The position numbers and the translations under genes are program-made. The notes under the pieces were generated by a model, which saw only the letters and a program-made list of their open reading frames with translations, did not search any database and was not told the origin of the DNA. Shown here one piece after another: positions 7,803-16,071 of a stretch of 33,322 bases of DNA (position 1 is the first letter of the stretch; the number at the start of each line of letters is the position of its first letter). The DNA is from Halobacteriales archaeon QS_5_70_15 (GTDB taxonomy: Archaea > Halobacteriota > Halobacteria > Halobacteriales > Haloarculaceae), in the NCBI GenBank assembly GCA_003022005.1, contig PXRQ01000043.1:1-33322 (forward strand). Reading direction: 5' to 3'.

Positions 7803-8496
7803 GGCGGTGTTCAGATATGGCTGAAGGATGAGGCGGTACGTTTTCTGAGTGCTCTATGCCCGAAAACGACCGCCTCAACGGTTGTTTAGACGAAATCGAC
7901 TTAGAGTTTGTCGAACGAGAAGCGACACCGCGATTGCTGATGAAGCTCAGTATTCAGCTGCATCTCGCTGGACTCTCGCTTTCGAATACCGTATCTATTC
8001 TTGAGATATTTGGTGTCAATCGAGCTCGATCCACCGTTCACAACTGGGTTCACAAGGCAGAGCTACAGCCCGAATCTGGTCGGAGTCCGGATCACGTTGC
8101 GGTTGACGAGACTGTGATTCGACTGAACGATGAGCCGTATTGGCTGTACGCCGCCGTCAATCCAGAAACGAACGAATTGCTCCATACAAAACTTGAACCG
8201 ACAACGAAGGTTCTCGCTCATCCGTTTCTGACGGAACTCTCCGAGAAGCACGACGTCTCCGACGCCGTGTTTCTCGTCGATGGATCGTACTCCTTGCAAG
8301 ATGCTTGCCAACGGCACGGCTTCAATTTCAGATACGAGAAACATGGAAACCGGAACGCTATCGAACGTGTCTTCAGAGATATAAAACGACGAACCATCTG
8401 TTTCTCAAACTGTTTCAGCAACGCCAACGCAGAAACCGCCGACGACTGGCTCAGATCGTTCAGCTTCGTATGGAATCAGCTTATCTGAACACTACC
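7803..8496 (+). mobile_element. Complete IS6-type insertion sequence (694 bp)
   Basis: The terminal inverted repeats are GGCGGTGTTCAGATA (7803-7817) and, in reverse complement, GGTAGTGTTCAGATA (8482-8496), with two mismatches. Exact 8-bp direct repeats flank the element, as expected for the IS6 family. It carries a single transposase gene and is visibly AT-richer than the host DNA, a sign of recent arrival. It lies between the aroD stop and the leuS start. Confidence 0.88.
7856..8488 (+). CDS. IS6-family transposase
   Basis: A 210-residue DDE transposase. A short N-terminal helix-turn-helix region (STVHNWVHKAEL) precedes the catalytic core with Asp84 (HVAVDETVIRL), Asp142 (VFLVDGSYS) and Glu170 (NRNAIERVFRDIKRRT). 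It matches archaeal IS6/ISH-type transposases, which are shorter than bacterial IS26 TnpA. The frame is intact and both ends of the element are present, so it could be active. Its codon use is much less GC-biased than that of neighbouring genes. Confidence 0.88.
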   Translation: MPENDRLNGCLDEIDLEFVEREATPRLLMKLSIQLHLAGLSLSNTVSILEIFGVNRARSTVHNWVHKAELQPESGRSPDHVAVDETVIRLNDEPYWLYAAVNPETNELLHTKLEPTTKVLAHPFLTELSEKHDVSDAVFLVDGSYSLQDACQRHGFNFRYEKHGNRNAIERVFRDIKRRTICFSNCFSNANAETADDWLRSFSFVWNQLI

Positions 8497-8504
8497 GGGC
8501 TCGC
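8497..8504. repeat. Right 8-bp target site duplication (GGGCTCGC)
   Basis: Identical to 7795-7802; together they mark the insertion point. Confidence 0.85.
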
Positions 8505-8551
8505 CGGGCCAACGCTCATGTCGGTGGGCGTCGAGTGAGGGAGCAACCGAG

Positions 8552-11242
8552 ATGCCGTCGCGATACAACCACGCGCAGGTCCAGGAGTACTGGCGGGACG
8601 TCTGGGAGCGCGAGGGGATCTACGAGCTGCCAGACGACGCAGAGGACCCCACCTACGTCCTCGGGATGTTCCCCTACACCTCCGGGTCGCTCCACATGGG
8701 GCACGTCCGCAACTACGCCATCACGGACGCGTACGCCCGCTACCGGCGGATATCCGGGGACGACGTGCTCCACCCGATGGGGTGGGACGCGTTCGGGCTC
8801 CCGGCGGAGAACGCCGCCTACGAGCGGGACACCGATCCCGAATCGTGGACCCGGGCCTGCATCGAGCGGATGCGCGACGAACTGGACGAGATGGGCTTCG
8901 GCTACGACTGGTCCCGCGAGCTGACGACCTGCGACCCCGAATACTACCGGTGGAACCAGTGGCTGTTTCGGGAGTTCCACGAGGCGGGGCTCGTCGAGTA
9001 CGACGCCGCGCCGGTGAACTGGTGTCCGGACTGCGAGACCACGCTCGCGGACGCGCAGGTCGAGGAACGGGCCGACGACGAGGACGCCGCGGTGCCGCGC
9101 CACACCGCTCCCCGCCAGGCCGCGCCCGGGACCGAGGGGGTCTGCTGGCGGTGTGGCACGCCGGTCGAGCGGCGCGAACTCGACCAGTGGTTCCTGACCA
9201 TCACCGACTACGCCGACGAGCTGTACGAGAGCCTCGACGAGCTCGAGAGGTGGCCCGAGAGCGTCCGGGAGATCCAGCGCGACTGGATCGGCAAGCGCGA
9301 GGGTGCACACATGGAGTTCGACGTCCCGGAGCACGGCTCCGTCGAGGCGTTCACCGCCCGGCTCGACACCGCCTTCGGCGCGACGTTCGTCGCCCTCTCG
9401 CCGGGACACGACCTCGTGGCCGACCTCGCCAGGACCGACGACGCCGTCGCGAGGTACGTCGACCGGGTGAGTCGCGGCGAGAGCGCCGGCGGACAGAGCG
9501 GCGTCCGGACCGAGGCGACGGCCGTCCACCCGCTGACGGGGGAGGAGCTCCCGGTGTACGTCGCGGAGTACGTCCTCGACGACGTGGGGACGGGCGCGCT
9601 GATGGGCGTGCCGGCCCACGACGAGCGCGACCACGCGTTCGCCCGCGAGCACGACCTGCCGATCCGGCAGGCGGTCGAACCTGTTGACGGGAGCGACACG
9701 GACATTCCCGACGAGCCGCTCACCGACGAGGGGATGCTCGTCGGCGGCCCGGCGGGGGCCGACGAGTACGAGGGCCTCGCGAGCGCGGCGGCCCGCGAGC
9801 GACTGCTGGACGCCGACGGGACCGCGCCGGCGACGACCTACCGGCTCCGGGACTGGCTCATCTCCCGGCAGCGCTACTGGGGGACGCCGATCCCGGTCGT
9901 CCACTGCGAGGACTGCGGGCCGGTGCTCGTCCCCGAGGAGGAGCTACCGGTGGAGCTCCCGGAGTACGTCCAGACGACGGGGAACCCCCTGGCCGCGAAC
10001 GAGGCGTTCGTCGAGACGGCCTGTCCGGACTGCGGGGAGCCCGCCCGCCGCGAGACGGACACGATGGACACGTTCGTCGACTCCTCGTGGTACTTCCTGC
10101 GGTACCTCTCGCCCGACCTGGAGGACGCGCCGTTCGACGCCGACCTCGCCGAGTCGTGGCTCCCCGTCGACGTCTACGTCGGCGGCGAGGAGCACGCCGT
10201 CCTCCACCTGCTGTACATCCGCTTTTTCGCTCGGGCGCTCGCGGACCTCGGACTGCTGGCGGACCGCGAGCCGGTCGAGCGGCTCATCAACCAGGGGACG
10301 GTACTCCACGGCGGCGAGAAGATGTCCAAGTCGAAGGGCAACACCGTCACCCCCCACGAGTACGGCCCGGAGACGACACGGCTGTTCGTCCTCTCGGCGG
10401 CCCACCCGAACCGGGACTTCGAGTGGACCGCGACCAGCGTCGACGGCGCCTACGAGTTCCAGCAGACCGTCCACCGGATGGTCGAGGGGTTCGCCGGCCG
10501 CGAGGACGTCCGCGAGGAGAGCGCCGCACACGACGGCTACATCGAGCGCGAGACGGACCGCACCATCGCCGCCGTCACCGAGGAGTTCGAGCGGTTCAGG
10601 CTCCACCGCGCCATCGCCGAGCTCCGGTCGTACGTCCGGCTGCTCCGTCGCTACCGCGAGTACGACGCGCCACACCGGTACACCTACGCGCGGGCGCTCC
10701 GGACGCTGACGGCGCTGGTCGCCCCGCTCGCGCCCTACCTCGCCGAGGAGTGCTGGCACCTGCTCGACGAGCCGGGGCTGGTCGCCGCGGCCGACTGGCC
10801 GAGCCCCCTGCGGCCGACCGGGGACCACCGGCTGGAACGCCAGCTCGTCGGCTCGACCCGCGAGGACGTCCGCGAGATACTGGACGTCGTCGACATCGAC
10901 GCGCCCGAGTCCATCGAGCTCGTCGTCGCCCAGGACTGGAAATACACGGCCTACGGACGAGCGCGGGAGGTCGATCCCGGGGACTCGCTCGTCGACGCGG
11001 TCCTCGGGAGCGACGGCGTGCCCCGCTCGGAGGCCGCCGCCTCGTTCGTGGCCGATCTCGACGAGCGCCGGCCGGGGCTCGAACCCGTCGTCGACGGCGA
11101 GCGCGAGCACGAACTGCTCGAGGCCGCCGCGTGGCTCCTCGAGGACGAGTTCGACGCGAGCGTGACCGTCCGGCGGGCCGAGGACGGCGACGACCTCGCG
11201 GATCGGGCCCGGCCGAACCGGCCGGCCATCTACGTCTCCTGA
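8552..11242 (+). CDS. leuS: Leucyl-tRNA synthetase
   Basis: An 896-residue class I synthetase that charges tRNA-Leu. The HIGH-type motif is HMGH at residues 48-51 (TSGSLHMGHVRNY) and KMSKS is at 590-594 (GGEKMSKSKGN). Zinc-binding-like pairs occur at CPDC/CWRC and CEDC/CPDC. The CP1 editing domain carries GTGALMGVPAHDERDHAFA with the conserved editing Asp (residue 357 or 360). The GHDxRD-like editing motif and overall length resemble bacterial-type LeuRS more than the typical archaeal/eukaryal form. The C-terminus is conserved (EIELVV-like DAPESIELVVAQDWKY). No clear TATA box remains between the insertion sequence (ends 8496) and the ATG; a weak Shine-Dalgarno-like GAGGGAG lies about 10 nt upstream. 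Intact. Confidence 0.95.
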   Translation: MPSRYNHAQVQEYWRDVWEREGIYELPDDAEDPTYVLGMFPYTSGSLHMGHVRNYAITDAYARYRRISGDDVLHPMGWDAFGLPAENAAYERDTDPESWTRACIERMRDELDEMGFGYDWSRELTTCDPEYYRWNQWLFREFHEAGLVEYDAAPVNWCPDCETTLADAQVEERADDEDAAVPRHTAPRQAAPGTEGVCWRCGTPVERRELDQWFLTITDYADELYESLDELERWPESVREIQRDWIGKREGAHMEFDVPEHGSVEAFTARLDTAFGATFVALSPGHDLVADLARTDDAVARYVDRVSRGESAGGQSGVRTEATAVHPLTGEELPVYVAEYVLDDVGTGALMGVPAHDERDHAFAREHDLPIRQAVEPVDGSDTDIPDEPLTDEGMLVGGPAGADEYEGLASAAARERLLDADGTAPATTYRLRDWLISRQRYWGTPIPVVHCEDCGPVLVPEEELPVELPEYVQTTGNPLAANEAFVETACPDCGEPARRETDTMDTFVDSSWYFLRYLSPDLEDAPFDADLAESWLPVDVYVGGEEHAVLHLLYIRFFARALADLGLLADREPVERLINQGTVLHGGEKMSKSKGNTVTPHEYGPETTRLFVLSAAHPNRDFEWTATSVDGAYEFQQTVHRMVEGFAGREDVREESAAHDGYIERETDRTIAAVTEEFERFRLHRAIAELRSYVRLLRRYREYDAPHRYTYARALRTLTALVAPLAPYLAEECWHLLDEPGLVAAADWPSPLRPTGDHRLERQLVGSTREDVREILDVVDIDAPESIELVVAQDWKYTAYGRAREVDPGDSLVDAVLGSDGVPRSEAAASFVADLDERRPGLEPVVDGEREHELLEAAAWLLEDEFDASVTVRRAEDGDDLADRARPNRPAIYVS

Positions 11243-11279
11243 CCCCGTCGTTCCCCGTCCGGCCCCGAGCCGGGTCCGT

Positions 11280-11915
11280 TCAGTCCACGTCGTCCACGCC
11301 GCTGTCGGCGTCGGGCAGGTCGTACGGCGTGGCGTCGAGGCCGAGCTCCTCGAGCGCCCCCGCGAGGTGCTCGTCCTTCGCGTAGTCGGCGCCGTCCGCC
11401 TCGCGGAGCCGCTGTGCGGTCGCCAGCACCTCCCCCCGGCGGTCGTCCGGGACGTCGTACTTGTCGGCCGAGAGTTCGATCACCAGGCCGTTGTTGTCCC
11501 TCGTGTGTATCGAGTGGAAGATACCGCGGTCGAAGACGCTGTAGTCCTTCCCGGCGTCGTCGAGCGCCGCCATCACCTCCTCGTAGCGCTCGGGGTCGAC
11601 GCTGAAACAGAGGTGGTGGACGGCGCCGGTCCGCGTCTGCTGCCCGCGCGCGGAGTCCCGGTCACCGACGAAGAACGTCAGGATGCGTCCGTCGCCGGTG
11701 TCGAAGAACAGGTGGGTCTGTGAGGGGTCGTCGAGGTTCGGCTGCCGCAGCACGAGGGGCATCCCCAGCAGGTCGCGGTAGAACGCGATGGTGTCCTCGG
11801 CGTTGCTCCCCCAGACGGTGACGTGGTCGGTGCCGGTGGTGTGGAACGGGCTGTCGGGCAGGTCCGCAGTGACCGGTTCCTCGGGGGCCTCGGGTTCGTC
11901 GGATTCCCCGGGCAT
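11280..11915 (-). CDS. VOC-fold (glyoxalase/dioxygenase superfamily) protein, single domain
   Basis: A 211-residue protein with one vicinal-oxygen-chelate domain in residues about 25-150: HTTGTDHVTVWGSNAEDT, AFYRDLLGMPLVLRQPNLDD, THLFFDTGDG, VHHLCFSVDPERYEEVM and GLVIELSADKY. The His in TDHVTV, the His in AVHHLCF and the Glu in VIEL fit the metal ligands of this fold. The C-terminal 60 residues (YAKDEHLAGALEELGLDATP) are an extra helical tail. Substrate unknown; ring-cleaving dioxygenase or glyoxalase-like chemistry is possible. Same strand as the next VOC gene and convergent with leuS (37 bp apart). The ATG at 11915 is the only good start; the frame stays open far upstream through the neighbouring gene, which is not coding in that frame. 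Confidence 0.8.
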   Translation of the reverse strand: MPGESDEPEAPEEPVTADLPDSPFHTTGTDHVTVWGSNAEDTIAFYRDLLGMPLVLRQPNLDDPSQTHLFFDTGDGRILTFFVGDRDSARGQQTRTGAVHHLCFSVDPERYEEVMAALDDAGKDYSVFDRGIFHSIHTRDNNGLVIELSADKYDVPDDRRGEVLATAQRLREADGADYAKDEHLAGALEELGLDATPYDLPDADSGVDDVD

Positions 11916-11965
11916 ACGCCCCGCACGGGTCGACCACGCATACCTGTTGGGCCCGCGGCGCCCGA

Positions 11966-12832
11966 CTACGTCCCCCCGACGCACAGCCGGACCGGAATGC
12001 CGTCGGGGTCGCGGACCTCGAAGCCCCCGTCGGTCCCGCCCGCCTCGACGGCCGCGATCCCGACGCCCGCGTCCGCGAACCGTTCCCGGGCCGCCGCCAG
12101 CGCGTTCGCGTCGGGCAGGACGTGTTCGAACCAGTCCAGCCCGCGGCCCGCCCGCGGTTCGGACCGGCGGTTCCGGGCGTTCAGCCCGACGTGGTGGTGG
12201 TAGTCGCCGGCGGCCACGAACAGCGCGTCCGGCCCCCACTCCTGGCGGACGTTCATCCCGAGGGTCCCGACGTAGAACCGGCGTGCGGCCGGGACGTCCG
12301 AGACCTCCAGGTGGACGTGGCCGACGTCCGTCCCCGGAGGGGCCGAGGTCTCGCCCGCCGCGTCGTCGGCGAGCGACCCGAGGTCGAGCGGGAGCGTGTC
12401 CATCTCCACGTGCCCGTCGGCGTCCATCGGCCACTCCGTTCTCGGGCGGTCGCGGTAGATCTCCACCCCGTTGCCCTCGGGGTCGTCGAGGTAGAGCGCC
12501 TCGCTGACGTGGTGGTCCGAGGCGCCCGTCAGTTCCCACCGGTCGCCGATCCGCTCGACGGCGTCGCCGAGCGCCGTCCGCGAGGGGACCCGGAACGCGG
12601 TGTGAAACAGGCCGGCGCTCCGCGCGGGCCGCTCGGGGGTGTCGGGGTTCTCGGTCAGTTCCAGCAGCGGGTCGCCGCCCGCGCCGAGCGTCGCCCGTCC
12701 GCCCTCCCGGCGCTGGACCGCGAGCCCGACGACGTCGCGGTAGAACCCCACGACGGGATCGAGATCGTTCACCACCAGAGCGATCCGTCCGACCGTCGTC
12801 TCGGCGGGGACCGCTCCCTCGCTGTCGGTCAT
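11966..12832 (-). CDS. Two-domain VOC protein, CatE/catechol-2,3-dioxygenase-like
   Basis: A 288-residue protein with two VOC modules. The N-terminal one is residues about 12-130 (VGRIALVVNDLDPVVGFYRD; GLFHTAFRVPSR; YLDDPEGNGVEIYRDRPRTE). The C-terminal one is about 168-288 (TDVGHVHLEVSDVPAARRFY; DYHHHVGLN; FEVRDPDGIPVRLCV). The arrangement matches CatE-type catechol 2,3-dioxygenases, but the true substrate is not evident. It is 50 bp upstream of, and in the same direction as, the single-domain VOC gene, so the two may be cotranscribed, and it is divergent from the aldehyde oxidoreductase gene. A perfect 17-bp palindrome lies immediately before its start. Confidence 0.83.
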   Translation of the reverse strand: MTDSEGAVPAETTVGRIALVVNDLDPVVGFYRDVVGLAVQRREGGRATLGAGGDPLLELTENPDTPERPARSAGLFHTAFRVPSRTALGDAVERIGDRWELTGASDHHVSEALYLDDPEGNGVEIYRDRPRTEWPMDADGHVEMDTLPLDLGSLADDAAGETSAPPGTDVGHVHLEVSDVPAARRFYVGTLGMNVRQEWGPDALFVAAGDYHHHVGLNARNRRSEPRAGRGLDWFEHVLPDANALAAARERFADAGVGIAAVEAGGTDGGFEVRDPDGIPVRLCVGGT

Positions 12833-12834
12833 AC

Positions 12835-12851
12835 CTCCCGTCGGACGGGAG
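12835..12851. promoter_or_regulatory. Perfect palindrome at the VOC gene start
   Basis: CTCCCGTC-G-GACGGGAG, with arms of 8 bp, lies 3 nt before the minus-strand ATG at 12832. On that strand its distal arm forms GGGAGGT, a Shine-Dalgarno-like sequence. It could be an operator or a hairpin hiding the ribosome site. Confidence 0.35.
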
Positions 12852-12940
12852 CGGTGATGAGGCTGTCCCCCGCACCCGAGGGATCCGTCCGGACACCGCG
12901 TACCGTCGTGCCGGCGGGGCCCGTCTCCCCGTTCGGCAAC

Positions 12941-12948
12941 GTTTTTGC
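12941..12948 (+). promoter_or_regulatory. TATA-like box for the AOR gene
   Basis: GTTTTTGC lies 25-32 bp before the ATG at 12973, a typical haloarchaeal leaderless spacing. Confidence 0.5.
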
Positions 12949-12972
12949 CGGAACCTCCCCTGGTACGACCAG

Positions 12973-14748
12973 ATGTCGAGCGAAGTCCCCGACCGGCTGC
13001 TCCGCGTAGACCTGTCGGTCGGGGCGGTCGAGAGCGAGTCGATCCCCGAGCCCTGGCGCCGGAAGTACGTCGGCGGCAAGGGGCTCGGGGCGCGCTACCT
13101 CTACGAGGAACTCGACCCCGGAACGGGCCCGCTGGCCCCGGAGAACCGGCTCCTGTTCCTGCTCGGCCCGCTCTCGGGGGCGCTTCCGGGCGAGGGCCGC
13201 TACGCCGCGGTGACGAAGTCGCCCCTCACCGGGACGTTCCTCGACTCCTACAGCGGCGGGCGGCTCCCGGGAGCGCTCCGTGGCTCGCTGGGGGAGCACC
13301 TCGGGCTCCTCGTCGAGGGCCGTGCGGAGGAACCGGTCCGGCTCGTCGTCGAGGGCGGCACCGCACGGATCGAGCCGGCCGAGACGTGGGGTCGGGACGC
13401 CGCCGAGACGTGCGACGCCCACGACGGCGTCGTCGCGTGCGTCGGCCCCGCCGGCGAGAGCCGTGTCTCATACGCCACCATCGCCTCCGACCGGACCGAG
13501 CACCACGCCGGCCGTGGCGGGGCGGGGGCGGTGATGGGATCGAAGCGGCTCAAGGCGGTCGTCGCCGCGGACGACCCCCCCGAGGTGCCGGCGGCGCTCG
13601 CGGCGCTCCGAGAGCGGGACGCCGAGGCGTTCCGCGAGACGGACACCGGACGGTGGCTGGCCGCCAGCGGCACCCTCGAGACCGTCGACTTCGCGGACGA
13701 GGCGGGCGTGCTCGCCGCCAGGGGCTGGCAGGAGCGCGGCTTCGACGGGACCGACGGGGTGGGGGTCGAGGCGGCCCGCGAGGCCGCCAGCGGGCGCGAG
13801 ACCGACGGCGACGGCGACGGCGACGCGGAACTCCCCGGCGGCTTCCGGATCGAGACGCCCGCGGGCGAGACGATCCCCCGGGGGGCGACGGCGATGACGC
13901 TCGGCGCCGGCCTGGGTCTCAAAGAGTTCGACGCGGTGGCCGAACTCGGCGAGCGGTGCAACCGGCTCGGCGTCGACCTCATCAGCGCCGGCAACGCCGT
14001 CGCGTGGGCGATACGCGCCGCCGACGCGGGCGTGATCGACCGCGACATCCAGTTCAGCGATCCGGAGGGCGCCCGCGAGCTGCTCCGCGAGATCGCGACC
14101 CGGTCGACGCCGCTGGGCGACGCGCTCGCCGACGGCGTCGCGACCGCCGCGGAACGGCTCGGCGGAACCGGTTTCGTCCCGACGGTCAAGGACATGGCCC
14201 TGCCCGCCTACGATCCCCGGGGGGCCGCGAGCATGGCGCTGGCGTACGCGACCAGCGACCGCGGCGCCTGTCACCGGCGGGCCCGTCCCGTCGAACGCGA
14301 GGTGTTCGATGACTGGGGACCGCAGGAGACCGCCGCGGCCGTCATCGAGGCACAGGACGCCCGCTCGATCCGGTGGAGCCTCATCGCCGACGACTTCGTC
14401 GGCGAGGTGCTCGCCGACCACGGCGCCGAGTGGCTCGACGCCGTCGGCCACCCCCACGAGGGGGATCTCCAGCGGACCGGCGAGCGGATCTGGAACCTCG
14501 TGCGCCTGTTCAACGTCCGCGAGGGGTTCGACCGCGCGGACGACGCCCTCCCCCACGGGCTCGAACCCGGGGACGCCCTCGATCCAGCCGAGTTCGAGGC
14601 GACGCTCGACCGCTACTACGCGGCCCGCGGCTGGGGGACCGACGGCCGCCCCTCGCGGGACCGCCTCGACGAACTCGACCTCCTGGGAACCGTCGACGGG
14701 GACACCCCGATGGCCGAGGCGCCCCTCCGACCCGAATCACGACCATGA
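12973..14748 (+). CDS. aor: Aldehyde:ferredoxin oxidoreductase family protein (no visible [4Fe-4S] motif)
   Basis: A 591-residue homologue of tungsten-containing aldehyde:ferredoxin oxidoreductases, which oxidise aldehydes to acids using a tungstopterin and one [4Fe-4S] cluster. N-terminal AOR features are clear: RKYVGGKGLGARYLYEEL, LLFLLGPLSGALPGEGRY, TKSPLTGTFLDSYSGG, and HHAGRGGAGAVMGSKRLKAV. The C-terminal part has GERCNRLGVDLISAGNAVAW, PAYDPRGAASMALAYATSDR and GACHRRARP. The whole protein has only four cysteines (147, 156, 329, 433), and neither the CxxCxxxC motif nor the distal Cys that binds the cluster in classical AORs is visible; the region where the motif is expected is Asp/Gly-rich (residues 275-290). 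The stop overlaps the next gene's start (ATGA). Confidence 0.85.
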   Translation: MSSEVPDRLLRVDLSVGAVESESIPEPWRRKYVGGKGLGARYLYEELDPGTGPLAPENRLLFLLGPLSGALPGEGRYAAVTKSPLTGTFLDSYSGGRLPGALRGSLGEHLGLLVEGRAEEPVRLVVEGGTARIEPAETWGRDAAETCDAHDGVVACVGPAGESRVSYATIASDRTEHHAGRGGAGAVMGSKRLKAVVAADDPPEVPAALAALRERDAEAFRETDTGRWLAASGTLETVDFADEAGVLAARGWQERGFDGTDGVGVEAAREAASGRETDGDGDGDAELPGGFRIETPAGETIPRGATAMTLGAGLGLKEFDAVAELGERCNRLGVDLISAGNAVAWAIRAADAGVIDRDIQFSDPEGARELLREIATRSTPLGDALADGVATAAERLGGTGFVPTVKDMALPAYDPRGAASMALAYATSDRGACHRRARPVEREVFDDWGPQETAAAVIEAQDARSIRWSLIADDFVGEVLADHGAEWLDAVGHPHEGDLQRTGERIWNLVRLFNVREGFDRADDALPHGLEPGDALDPAEFEATLDRYYAARGWGTDGRPSRDRLDELDLLGTVDGDTPMAEAPLRPESRP

Positions 14749-15578
14749 CCGACCGGATCGACCTCGACGAACTGACCGGGACAGAGGAGGAAGGAGAGAC
14801 CGAGACGGGCAACCGCGGCGACTGGCTCTGGCGGGAGGAGGACGGTCCGGCGCCCGCCCCCGACACCGGTGCCGAGGCCGAGGGCGATCCGTCCACCGGC
14901 GAGACGGAAGCCCCGGATCCCGAACCCGCGGGGACCGGCGTCGGTGCCGGCACCGCGCCCGACACGGACGCCGAACCGGACTCGGAGTCGGTGTCGGGCA
15001 GGACCGCGAGCGACGCGGTGCCCCACGTCCCGCGGTCGAACCGCGACCGGCCCGCGGGCGTCCCCGAGTCCTCGGGCGGGGCCGGCGCGGGCTCGGGATC
15101 GGGCGGGGCGCCCGAGTCCGCCGACGCCGGGCATCGAGAGGAACACACCGCCGAGGGACGGGCCGAGCGGGACACGCTCGGCGAGACCGGGCCCCACGGC
15201 GGCGGGATCGACGACATGACCCTCGCCTTCACCTACCGGGCGATGCGGCGGTTAGCGGACCCGGCGGCCGCGGTCGCGGACGCCTCCTCGTGGGCCGACT
15301 GGATCGGCATCGTCGGCGACGTGCCCGCCCACGTCATCAACAAGTTCCAGCGCGACCACGTCATCGACGCGGACTTCTTCAACGGCTCCGGGACGGGCCC
15401 GGGCGAGCGGCTCGCGGAGATCGGTCCGCACTCGATGTTCTACGCCGAGCGGATGGCCCTGGTCGGGCTCCCCGGCGAGGACGAGCCAGTCGCCGAGCGG
15501 GCCGACTGGGAGTTCGTCCCGCTGTCGGAGGCGGCCGAGGGGGCGGGCTGGGAGCTCCGGGACCCGGACGGGGCGTGA
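14745..15578 (+). CDS. Conserved haloarchaeal protein with long acidic linker
   Basis: A 277-residue protein. Residues 1-35 form a short conserved head (MTDRIDLDELTGTEEEGETE then GDWLWREEDG). Residues 35-150 are a low-complexity Glu/Asp/Ala/Gly/Pro linker, likely disordered. Residues 150-277 form a compact domain (DDMTLAFTYRAMRRLADP; SWADWIGIVGDVPAHVINKF; DADFFNGSGTGPGERLAEIG; MFYAERMALVGLPG). I do not recognise a named function. The ATG overlaps the AOR stop by 4 bp, so it is translationally coupled to the AOR gene and may work with it or simply share its promoter. Confidence 0.75.
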   Translation: MTDRIDLDELTGTEEEGETETGNRGDWLWREEDGPAPAPDTGAEAEGDPSTGETEAPDPEPAGTGVGAGTAPDTDAEPDSESVSGRTASDAVPHVPRSNRDRPAGVPESSGGAGAGSGSGGAPESADAGHREEHTAEGRAERDTLGETGPHGGGIDDMTLAFTYRAMRRLADPAAAVADASSWADWIGIVGDVPAHVINKFQRDHVIDADFFNGSGTGPGERLAEIGPHSMFYAERMALVGLPGEDEPVAERADWEFVPLSEAAEGAGWELRDPDGA

Positions 15579-15617
15579 CCACTCGTGGGACGACCACCTG
15601 GAGGGCGCCCACGCGTA

Positions 15618-15628
15618 CCTTTTTGTAC
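15618..15628 (+). promoter_or_regulatory. TATA-like box for the 15653 operon
   Basis: CCTTTTTGTAC lies 25-35 bp before the ATG at 15653. It is framed by a GTAC repeat at 15615-15618 and 15625-15628. Confidence 0.5.
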
Positions 15629-15652
15629 TCACGTCACCCAGTCGCACGGGAC

Positions 15653-15925
15653 ATGGGACTCAGAACCGCGGTCGGACAGTCGTGGTACGTGGCGGCGTTC
15701 GTCCTGGCGCTCGTCGGCTGGCTCGTCGTGAAGGCGGGGACCGTCCTCGCGACGATGGGATCGCTCTGGACGACCCCGGCCGACGGCCCGTGGGTGGGCC
15801 AGGTCGCCGCCTCCGGCGTCGTCGGCCTCGCGGTGATGGCGGTGTTCGTGGCCCTGCTGGTCGGCCTGTTCGGCGAGCTCGCCGAGACCTCGCCCTCGCC
15901 GAGCACGTGGCCCCCCGAGGAGTAG
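15653..15925 (+). CDS. Small two-helix membrane protein
   Basis: A 90-residue protein with two predicted transmembrane segments, WYVAAFVLALVGWLVVKAGT and about residues 50-73 (ASGVVGLAVMAVFVALLVGL), and a short Pro/Ser-rich tail. No known domain. It has its own TATA-like box and starts a run of three closely packed genes: the next start follows the stop by 2 bp. Function unknown. Confidence 0.75.
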   Translation: MGLRTAVGQSWYVAAFVLALVGWLVVKAGTVLATMGSLWTTPADGPWVGQVAASGVVGLAVMAVFVALLVGLFGELAETSPSPSTWPPEE

Positions 15926-15927
15926 GC

Positions 15928-16071
15928 ATGACGCAGTTCGAGTGTGCCCAGTGCGGCGGACTGATCCGTCTCGACCCGAGCGACCGCTCGGAGCTCCGGA
16001 TGGAGTGCCCGGTCTGCGAGGAGGAGACGACCTGGACCCGGGCGTTCGAGGGCGAGGGGGTGTCGTTCTGA
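15928..16071 (+). CDS. 47-residue zinc-ribbon protein
   Basis: A very small protein made almost entirely of one zinc ribbon: CAQCGG near the N-terminus and CPVCEE about 20 residues later, with TQFE before and TWTRAFEG after. Such mini zinc-finger proteins are common in haloarchaea and may mediate protein or nucleic acid contacts. It lies 2 bp after the membrane-protein gene, and its stop overlaps the presumed start of the next gene. Confidence 0.75.
   Translation: MTQFECAQCGGLIRLDPSDRSELRMECPVCEEETTWTRAFEGEGVSF

Noticed and set aside
11280..13079. A 599-residue minus-strand protein covering both VOC genes
   Set aside because: Upstream of 11915 this frame is Arg/Gly/Pro-rich and opposes the codon pattern of the two-domain VOC gene at 11966-12832, which lies in a different frame with clear homology features.
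15942..16067. ATG at 15942 as start of the 16068 gene
   Set aside because: It would translate the zinc-ribbon gene in the wrong frame into a Pro/Arg-rich segment.
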